A DNA stretch of 6,518 nucleotides from Leptospiraceae bacterium. Its GTDB lineage: Bacteria; Spirochaetota; Leptospiria; Leptospirales; Leptonemataceae. Position 1 is the stretch's first letter; each line of letters opens with the position of its first letter. The notes beneath the pieces are model-generated. The model saw nothing but the letters and a program-made list of their open reading frames with translations, was not told where the DNA came from and did not search any database. Below are positions 1-4,968 of the stretch, piece after piece. The stretch covers positions 1-6,518 of the forward strand of contig JAGRNC010000144.1 of NCBI GenBank assembly GCA_020440935.1, given 5' to 3'. Made by a program: the position numbers and the translations under genes.

Positions 1-1
1 T

Positions 2-1843
2 TTGCGCGATGTAAAATACATTATCTTACACCACCAGGATCCGGACCTATGTGCAGCGGTGCCACTGTTGGAAAAGCTGATCAATCGAAGCGACCTGCAG
101 ATTGTTACACATAGTCGGATGTCGGTACTGATCAAGCATTATGGTTTAACATCCAGCTATTATAACATCGATGAAAACGATTTCATTCTGCACGCTGGCG
201 CGAAGACATTGCAATTCTATACGACTCCGTACTGCCATTCCCCGGGAGCATTCGTCACCTATGACGAAGACACCAGGGTTCTTTTCTCCGGCGATATCTT
301 TGGAGGCCTGGAGGACTCCTGGCATTTTCTGGCTGATGAGCATTATTTTACGCACATTGAAGGATTCCACATGGCGTACATGCCGAGCCGAGATATCCTC
401 AACTATGCGCTCAGAAAAATTGAATCCCTGGATATTGACCTCATCGCGCCCCAGCATGGATCGGTAATTCAGCGAAAATATATCCATGAGCTTATCGAGA
501 AGATGAAGCAGATGGAATGTGGCCTCTACATCGATCGGAAGTACGGTCACGATCTCATGCGCACCATCGAAAAATTGAACAATCTGCAAACCGAATTCGA
601 GGTCTCGCTGGACGAAATTAAGAAGCTTAAACGCGGGCAGGACGGAGACTATTTCCTGACTACGTTGCTGATGAAGCCTCTAATGAACGAAATGAATCGC
701 AGCGCGATCGTGAGCACCGATTGCGTCTTGATTCAGAAGAAAGCATTCTTGTTCAAGGAGCGCTTTAACCACCTGGGCGGTGACTTTAATATGACCGGTC
801 AGATTAACTTTCGTGGTCAATGCTATACGATGTTTTTTAACGGCGACGGAATGGGCAAATCCATGCAGGGCGCTGGCGGTGCGCTGGTCATGGGAACTGT
901 ATTGAATTCGATCCTTGGACGTGCTTCGGGACCGGACAAGGCCCTGGCTATGTCTCCCGAGGCCTGGCTAAAAGAGTGCTACGAAGAGATCCAGACTCTA
1001 TTTCTTTCCTTTGACGGCGCGATGATGTTCTCGGGAATCCTTGGATTGGTGAACGAGAAGTCAGGCGAGCTACTCTTTTTGAATGCGGAGCATCCATTTC
1101 TTATCCTTTACCGAAACGGTAAGGCAGAATTTGTTGATAAGGAACTGAGCATGCGAAAATTTGGAAGCCCCTCTGAATATGGCTTTCATATACATCGCTT
1201 TCAGCTAAAGGAAGGCGACGTTTTATTCGCAGGTTCGGACGGTAAAGACGATTTGAATCTCAGGCCTGGCGCTGAAACTCCGGAGATCAATTACAACTAC
1301 AACCTCATTCTGCAACTTGTGGAGCAAAATCAGGGTAGGCTGAAATCTCTGGTAAAGTCTCTCTATCATGTAGGCGAGCCCACTGATGATCTCTCCATAA
1401 TTCGTGTTGGCTTCAAAGAGCAGGCCAGAGTAGCCTCAGATCATGCCATTGATGAGGATTTGATCTATCGACTGAAGATCTCCAGTTTTATTCGCAATAA
1501 GAACTATCAGAAGGCTCTGGAACTCATGGAAGGAGACTCGGAAAAGCAGAATTCCGAAATCTTAATGTATCGCGGCTATTGTTTGATTCGCGAAAAGCGA
1601 TATTTGAAATCTTTGAAGTACCTGACTCGCGCCCTCCAATTGAAACCCGATTATTTCCAGGCGCTGAAATATGCAGGGATGTCGCATTACTTCCTGGGAA
1701 ACTATAAAAAGACCGAGGAATACTGGTCCGATGCCGTAAAATTACGACCCGATGACCGATTCCTCAAGCGCCGCTATCCGCAATTGCTGAATCGACTGGA
1801 GCGTCAGAAGGTGCTGCTGGGCCAGAAGCAGTGGACTGACTGA
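2..1843 (+). CDS. Diiron metallo-beta-lactamase / SpoIIE phosphatase / TPR signalling protein (5' truncated)
   Basis: This is a partial gene whose true start lies upstream of the window; 613 residues are visible. Residues ~1-165 match the metallo-beta-lactamase half of flavodiiron/ODP proteins. Putative iron ligands in order are H11-x-D13-x-D15, H79 (CHSPG), D98 (FSGDIFG) and H152 (APQHG), so all six flavodiiron ligand positions are filled, with Asp in place of the usual Glu. Aligning H11 to the first flavodiiron ligand suggests about 70 residues are missing. A helical linker (~183-212) leads to a SpoIIE/PP2C phosphatase domain (~235-470) with acidic metal-site motifs GGDF (D261), GDGMG (D282), SDG (D413) and DDLS (D462/D463). 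TPR-like helices occupy ~485-595. There is no flavodoxin domain and no kinase. It probably acts in the cytoplasm as a Ser/Thr phosphatase gated by oxygen, NO or redox state; the input and the partner are inferred. Catalytic and metal motifs look intact. Confidence 0.9.
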   Translation: MRDVKYIILHHQDPDLCAAVPLLEKLINRSDLQIVTHSRMSVLIKHYGLTSSYYNIDENDFILHAGAKTLQFYTTPYCHSPGAFVTYDEDTRVLFSGDIFGGLEDSWHFLADEHYFTHIEGFHMAYMPSRDILNYALRKIESLDIDLIAPQHGSVIQRKYIHELIEKMKQMECGLYIDRKYGHDLMRTIEKLNNLQTEFEVSLDEIKKLKRGQDGDYFLTTLLMKPLMNEMNRSAIVSTDCVLIQKKAFLFKERFNHLGGDFNMTGQINFRGQCYTMFFNGDGMGKSMQGAGGALVMGTVLNSILGRASGPDKALAMSPEAWLKECYEEIQTLFLSFDGAMMFSGILGLVNEKSGELLFLNAEHPFLILYRNGKAEFVDKELSMRKFGSPSEYGFHIHRFQLKEGDVLFAGSDGKDDLNLRPGAETPEINYNYNLILQLVEQNQGRLKSLVKSLYHVGEPTDDLSIIRVGFKEQARVASDHAIDEDLIYRLKISSFIRNKNYQKALELMEGDSEKQNSEILMYRGYCLIREKRYLKSLKYLTRALQLKPDYFQALKYAGMSHYFLGNYKKTEEYWSDAVKLRPDDRFLKRRYPQLLNRLERQKVLLGQKQWTD

Positions 1844-1968
1844 TCGTTATTGTTCGGATTCCAGAGCCAGAATAGTAGCGAAGAGCAAAAACTTTCCTGC
1901 ATCTTGGACTATGCTTGATTTCGAATCGGTGCCGGTCTCCACGCGAAACCTCGTATCGCGAGGATCGT

Positions 1969-2256
1969 CTAATCCCATCCCTGTTCTTTCTTCAATCCAT
2001 CCAGTCCCTGTAACTGTAGCCAGTGCACCAGCCATTCGCGCACTTCTTGCTCCCCGTATCGAATGCGTGTAGTCCCGCCTTCGGCCAGTACCTCCACGCG
2101 GTGGTAGTAATCATTCTTCGCCGGGTCATAGCCCCATAGATGGGATTCCAGGTTGTAGCGATGTTCGCCGCGCATCGTTTTTCCTGACCGAAGTAGCGCC
2201 AGGACCTCCTGAACGGCCGCTTCCAGTTTCTTTCCCTCTAGTTTTTTTGGCGGCAC
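1969..2256 (-). CDS. Hypothetical protein, 95 aa
   Basis: I do not recognise this family. The reading frame gives a basic, hydrophilic 95-residue protein with an amphipathic N-terminal helix (~5-25) and a Tyr/His/Trp-rich middle (HRYNLESHLWGYD, ~32-44). These are followed by a strand-like stretch and a Trp/Leu-rich C-terminal helix (~70-85). There is no signal peptide or membrane segment, so it is probably cytoplasmic. The start is a GTG at 2254-2256; an in-frame TAG three codons upstream prevents extension. The only Shine-Dalgarno-like sequence (AAGG) is about 14 nt upstream, which is far, so an internal start is possible. It lies 66 bp downstream of the lipoprotein gene on the same strand and could be co-transcribed. 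It converges on the phosphatase gene with a 125-bp gap. Compositional plausibility and lack of a better overlapping gene are the main support. Confidence 0.55.
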   Translation of the reverse strand: MPPKKLEGKKLEAAVQEVLALLRSGKTMRGEHRYNLESHLWGYDPAKNDYYHRVEVLAEGGTTRIRYGEQEVREWLVHWLQLQGLDGLKKEQGWD

Positions 2257-2291
2257 TTTGCTATCTATGACCTTAGCCTGTATTCAATGCC

Positions 2292-2313
2292 ATCGCCTTG
2301 GCGATTAAATCGC
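2292..2313. repeat. Two overlapping inverted repeats between the small genes
   Basis: ATCGCC-TT-GGCGAT (2292-2305) overlaps GCGATT-A-AATCGC (2301-2313). The central GCGAT can pair to either side, so the two hairpins exclude each other. They lie in the 66-bp gap between the lipoprotein stop and the start of the 95-aa gene. The stems are short and lack a T-tract on the minus (coding) strand. On the plus strand TTTT follows directly, but no plus-strand gene reads into it. A role as a weak terminator or attenuator is speculative. Confidence 0.4.
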
Positions 2314-2322
2314 TTTTGTGCT

Positions 2323-2829
2323 TTAGCCTTCTTTCTTGATGATCCGGATCGGCTTTTGCAGCTTGCAGTTGTAGTTGCCGCTGGGAGTGCTCTCGCGGAC
2401 CAGCTCTCCGTAAAGTGTGGCCATCTGGTTATGTCCTATCTCTTTGCTGGATTCATCCCACACCAGAAAATCTGTAGATTCATACTGCGAAGGCAGCTTG
2501 CGCAGCGAATTAGGTTGGGCCGCCTCTGCCACGGGAATCATTACCAGAACATTCTTCGCTTCTTGGCCCAGGCCCGGCTGGTACAGATCGATCTGGCATT
2601 CTTTACTGCTACATAGTAAGATGCCGGGGGCGTGCAAGTGTCCTTCAATCTCGACGTATTTGGCAAAGATATCAGCCCCATTCTGAGCATTGCAATCCAG
2701 CGTGCTCCAGTCCACTTTGATGGGATTACTGGTGTCAACTTTGTGGCATTGTGTGCTCGCGAACACGAGGATGGAAAGCAGGATTAGAAGCGGCGCACGG
2801 CGCGGATTACGAAACTGGATTGTTTTCAT
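2323..2829 (-). CDS. Putative lipoprotein, 168 aa, possible OB-like fold
   Basis: The N-terminus is a typical export signal: basic residues at 7-11, a hydrophobic core at ~13-24 (LLILLSILVF), then ASTQ-C28 as a possible lipobox. Gln before the Cys is atypical for the strict E. coli rule but tolerable under the looser spirochaete pattern, so lipidation is likely rather than certain; otherwise it is secreted. The mature part has four further cysteines (C46, C73, C78, C155), consistent with disulfides outside the cytoplasm. Alternating hydrophobic strands such as YVEIEGHL (~58-65), NVLVMIPV (~93-100), ATLYGELV (~137-144) and the C-terminal KPIRIIKK suggest a small beta barrel, possibly OB-like; that is a guess from pattern. 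No enzyme motif is seen. The ATG at 2827-2829 has no clear Shine-Dalgarno, only CGGCGG adjacent to it. The 95-aa gene follows in the same direction. Confidence 0.75.
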   Translation of the reverse strand: MKTIQFRNPRRAPLLILLSILVFASTQCHKVDTSNPIKVDWSTLDCNAQNGADIFAKYVEIEGHLHAPGILLCSSKECQIDLYQPGLGQEAKNVLVMIPVAEAAQPNSLRKLPSQYESTDFLVWDESSKEIGHNQMATLYGELVRESTPSGNYNCKLQKPIRIIKKEG

Positions 2830-2836
2830 CCGCCGG

Positions 2837-2864
2837 ACGTTAGGCTAATCAGCGAATGGGTCAA
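2837..2864 (-). promoter_or_regulatory. Candidate promoter for the lipoprotein gene
   Basis: On the minus strand TTGACC (2859-2864, 5/6 to the sigma70 -35 consensus) is followed after 16 nt by TAACGT (2837-2842, 3/6 to the -10). The predicted start of transcription would fall at about 2830, directly next to the ATG. This would fit a leaderless or nearly leaderless message, in line with the missing Shine-Dalgarno. The -10 is poor. Confidence 0.3.
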
Positions 2865-2977
2865 CCAGGAATACGGAAAAATTTCCATTCGAATATCGCA
2901 GGGACGGCACCGCCAGCGAAAGCTCCGGGGCGTCGCAGAGAAAGTGGGTGGCGGCGACGGGGCGTTGTCGTGGTCCA

Positions 2978-3014
2978 ATAATCCCTGCCTTCTTGAGGAA
3001 GAGGCAGGGATTAT
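2978..3014 (-). terminator. Strong hairpin downstream of the monooxygenase
   Basis: A perfect 13-bp inverted repeat has arms at 2978-2990 (ATAATCCCTGCCT) and 3002-3014, with an 11-nt loop. It starts about 41 nt after the monooxygenase stop on that gene's coding strand, where a terminator is expected. After the stem the minus strand reads only TTGG, so there is no proper T-tract beyond the UUAUU at the stem base. It may be an imperfect intrinsic terminator, an mRNA 3'-stabilising structure, or a repeat element, since one arm recurs at 4702-4714. Confidence 0.55.
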
Positions 3015-3054
3015 CTCTAGTTTTAACAATATCAAAAGTCAGGTAATAAGCAGT

Positions 3055-4575
3055 TCAGACCGATACGGCTTCGGCCCGTTTGGCTTGGCCTGCGCCCGCG
3101 GAGCTTCGCTTCGTAAATCGGAGATTTGGATCTTCGACAGGCCCTTTGCGCAGTAGCTTCACATCATCTGTATAATCCCAGGACATGAGCCACGGAAAAT
3201 CGGTACCCCTGCGCGGTAATTCCTGCAGCGAACGCTGAACGTAACCTGCTCCAAAATCGAGGAGGGGACGGGTCTCCATGGCAGGGTCCGACACAGGCAT
3301 GCAGATCTCGGTTCCCTGCGTATCCATATATTGGAGCAATCGGCAAAAATGCTCGCAAAGAAGGCCTACTTTCAGAGTCCAGGAGGAAGATGTGTACCCA
3401 ATGGCAAAAGCAAAGTTAGGTATGCCGCTGAGCATCATTCCTTTGAATGCGACGTGATCGGGCAGGTGGACTGGCTTGCCATCCAGCTGTAGCTTGACTC
3501 CACCAAATGGCTGAAGGTTTAACCCGGTGGCCGTGATTATGATGTCCGCTTCGATTTCGCTCCCCGATTCCAGCAGCACCCCCTTCTCTGTGAAGGTCTT
3601 GATCCGGTCTGTTACTATAGAAGCTTTTCCACTTTTCAGAGTCTTAAAAAGATCTGCATCGGGTACCGCACACAGTCGTTGCTCCCAGGGATTGTACGGA
3701 GGATTAAAATGAGTATCTACCGGATAATCTTTCGGAAGCATTCCCTTGTTTACACGGCGAATAAGCCGTCGCGCGGCGTTGGGAAAATTCTGGCAGAATT
3801 TGAAGAACCATCGCTGCTTCAGTATGTTCTTTTTGCGCGTCGCTTTGAAAGCCAGGCGTTTGCCAATGAATGGCTTCAAATACTTGGCCATTTTCTCCAC
3901 AGCCGGAAGGGGCATGATGTAGGTGGGCGTTCGCTGAAGCATTGTGATGTGAGCCGCATCGTCGGCCATGGCAGGAACCAGAGTAACCGCCGTCGCTCCG
4001 CTGCCTATGATCAGTACACGTTTTCCTTTGTAGTCTAGATGCTCCGGCCAATGCTGCGGATGAATGACGGGTCCCTGGAATCGCTCCCTGCCTTCGAATT
4101 GCGGGGTGAATCCCTGATCATAGCGGTAGTAACCGGCGCCGCAGAAGAGCCAGCTAGAATGAAGCTCTACCTCCTCGCCAGTGTCTTCCTTACGCACTAC
4201 CACGTCCCACTGGCCTCTGCCCGAATTCCAATTTGTGGAAATTACACGATGGCGAAATCGAATGTTCGGCTTAATACCATATTGCTGCGCAGTTTCGTTG
4301 ATGTACGCCTTAATAGATGCTCCATCGGCAATACCCTGGTTGCTTTCCCAGGGCTTGAAGTCATAACCAAACGTAAATAGGTCGGAGTCTGATCGAATTC
4401 CGGGATACTTGAACAGATCCCAGGTACCGCCCAGATCATCGCGTCCTTCTAGAATAGTGTAGGTCTTGTGTGGAAGTTTATCTTGAAGATGGAAGGCCGC
4501 GCCAATGCCCGATATGCCAGCGCCAACAATTATTACGTCCACCTCGTTCTGCACGAAGCCATTGCGTTCTACCAT
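3055..4575 (-). CDS. ethA: EthA-type Baeyer-Villiger flavin monooxygenase
   Basis: An FAD- and NADPH-dependent monooxygenase that, in this family, inserts oxygen next to ketones (Baeyer-Villiger) and can oxidise sulfur in thioamides. An N-terminal FAD Rossmann motif GAGISG is at 18-23, then GGTWD (49-53) and YPGIRSD (57-63). The Baeyer-Villiger fingerprint FxGxxxHxxxWP is exact at 166-177. A second Rossmann motif GSGATA (191-196) and R215 fit NADPH binding, and ATG appears near 349-351. Words such as GSGATAVTLVPA and KGMMLSGIPN match mycobacterial EthA as I remember it, and the length (506) is close to EthA's ~490, with an extra Ala/Lys-rich tail (~491-506). The ATG at 4573-4575 has a good Shine-Dalgarno GAGAGG (4584-4589) 8 nt upstream. 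It is divergent from a membrane AraC regulator rather than a TetR-type EthR. The natural substrate cannot be read from the sequence. Confidence 0.95.
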   Translation of the reverse strand: MVERNGFVQNEVDVIIVGAGISGIGAAFHLQDKLPHKTYTILEGRDDLGGTWDLFKYPGIRSDSDLFTFGYDFKPWESNQGIADGASIKAYINETAQQYGIKPNIRFRHRVISTNWNSGRGQWDVVVRKEDTGEEVELHSSWLFCGAGYYRYDQGFTPQFEGRERFQGPVIHPQHWPEHLDYKGKRVLIIGSGATAVTLVPAMADDAAHITMLQRTPTYIMPLPAVEKMAKYLKPFIGKRLAFKATRKKNILKQRWFFKFCQNFPNAARRLIRRVNKGMLPKDYPVDTHFNPPYNPWEQRLCAVPDADLFKTLKSGKASIVTDRIKTFTEKGVLLESGSEIEADIIITATGLNLQPFGGVKLQLDGKPVHLPDHVAFKGMMLSGIPNFAFAIGYTSSSWTLKVGLLCEHFCRLLQYMDTQGTEICMPVSDPAMETRPLLDFGAGYVQRSLQELPRRGTDFPWLMSWDYTDDVKLLRKGPVEDPNLRFTKRSSAGAGQAKRAEAVSV

Positions 4576-4628
4576 AGGTAGTACCTCTCAGTGTTCGGGG
4601 GGCTGTCTCTGGGAGCGGATGCCCCCAT

Positions 4629-4656
4629 TCTATATTTTTATGCGGCTTCTGGCGAA
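4629..4656 (-). promoter_or_regulatory. ethA: Candidate promoter for the monooxygenase
   Basis: On the minus strand TTCGCC (4651-4656, 3/6) and TATAGA (4629-4634, 4/6) are 16 nt apart, with a run of A just before the -10. Transcription would start near 4622, giving a leader of about 45 nt that includes the Shine-Dalgarno. The weak -35 would fit a promoter needing an activator. An alternative -10, TATTAT at 4700-4705, overlaps the repeated 13-nt word but lacks a good -35. Confidence 0.35.
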
Positions 4657-4701
4657 TCCGCCGCTAAGGACAATTACCATCTGCTGACAGGAAAACTCAA
4701 T

Positions 4702-4714
4702 AATAATCCCTGCC
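4702..4714 (+). repeat. 13-nt word shared with the hairpin downstream of ethA
   Basis: AATAATCCCTGCC here is identical to 2977-2989, the left arm of the hairpin after the monooxygenase. It is also the reverse complement of most of that hairpin's right arm. It lies roughly 80 bp upstream of the predicted monooxygenase transcription start, a position typical of an activator site. Confidence 0.5.
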
Positions 4715-4796
4715 AATCATGCAAGTCCTGGCAAAAAAACGAAAAAATGTGCCGAGGGCTGTGAATCCTCTGAGTCAATTTTTTTACTGAAAGAAA

Positions 4797-4808
4797 GACA
4801 GGAATTAT
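4797..4808 (-). repeat. Imperfect inverted copy of the 12-nt core
   Basis: GACAGGAATTAT on the plus strand matches GGCAGGGATTAT, the reverse complement of the core at 4703-4714, at 10 of 12 positions. Together the two form a widely spaced imperfect inverted pair in the divergent region. The match is short and could be chance. Confidence 0.3.
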
Positions 4809-4809
4809 C

Positions 4810-4824
4810 GGATTCCTGGAATCC
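4810..4824. promoter_or_regulatory. Palindrome, candidate operator
   Basis: GGATTCC-T-GGAATCC is a perfect 7-1-7 palindrome, about 84 bp upstream of the putative -35 of the AraC-family gene. The single-base spacer makes an RNA hairpin unlikely and a dimer-binding DNA site more plausible. The partial match TCCTGGA recurs at 4895-4901, next to that -35. No protein can be assigned to it from sequence alone. Confidence 0.4.
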
Positions 4825-4907
4825 TGGTCGACGGCCGACGGAAATAGTCGTGACGATCATGCCCATGGATCCGCGGCGAATGGCGCTCATTTCGTCCTGG
4901 ATTCGTA

Positions 4908-4936
4908 TTGACTTTTGGGACCCTGGCTCACAAAGT
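4908..4936 (+). promoter_or_regulatory. Candidate promoter for the AraC-family gene
   Basis: TTGACT (4908-4913, 5/6 to the -35 consensus) is followed after 17 nt by CAAAGT (4931-4936, 3/6). Transcription would start near 4943, leaving a ~26-nt leader that contains the Shine-Dalgarno AGAGGA at 4958-4963. Spacing is ideal but the -10 is weak. Confidence 0.4.
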
Positions 4937-4968
4937 TTAAGGGCCGCTGTATCGCATAGAGGATTACG

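Larger units (their letters stand above)
4576..4968. other. Divergent regulatory intergenic region (393 bp)
   Basis: This gap separates the monooxygenase from the AraC-family gene, and I see no credible gene in it. It contains a candidate promoter for each side, the 13-nt word AATAATCCCTGCC at 4702-4714 and a diverged inverted copy at 4797-4808. It also has A-tracts at 4733-4739 and 4742-4747, a T-tract at 4779-4785, and a 15-bp palindrome at 4810-4824. TCCTGG occurs four times on the plus strand (4726, 4814, 4822, 4895). A GC stem, GGGGGC/GCCCCC (4598-4603 with 4621-4626), lies close to the predicted monooxygenase transcription start. Confidence 0.7.

Noticed and set aside
146..589. 147-aa open frame on the minus strand
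   Set aside because: It lies entirely opposite the conserved metallo-beta-lactamase domain, whose plus-strand motifs are unmistakable, and has no recognisable features.
1949..1963. CCTCG-TATCG-CGAGG hairpin just after the 95-aa gene
   Set aside because: Only five base pairs and no T-tract on either strand, so I do not call it a terminator.
2287..2616. 109-aa plus-strand open frame
   Set aside because: It is antisense to the lipoprotein gene, which has a proper signal sequence; the plus-strand product has no coherent domain and no Shine-Dalgarno.
2826..3035. 69-aa minus-strand open frame ending on the lipoprotein ATG
   Set aside because: Low-complexity Pro/Ser/Arg composition, runs through the hairpin at 2978-3014 and has no ribosome-binding site; judged non-coding.
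3679..4380. Plus-strand open frames of 113-119 aa inside the monooxygenase
   Set aside because: They are shadows of the strongly conserved minus-strand monooxygenase frame.
4598..4626. GGGGGC/GCCCCC stem with a 17-nt loop upstream of the monooxygenase
   Set aside because: The predicted transcription start falls at or within one arm, so the leader RNA would probably not contain the full stem; no riboswitch-like structure is evident.
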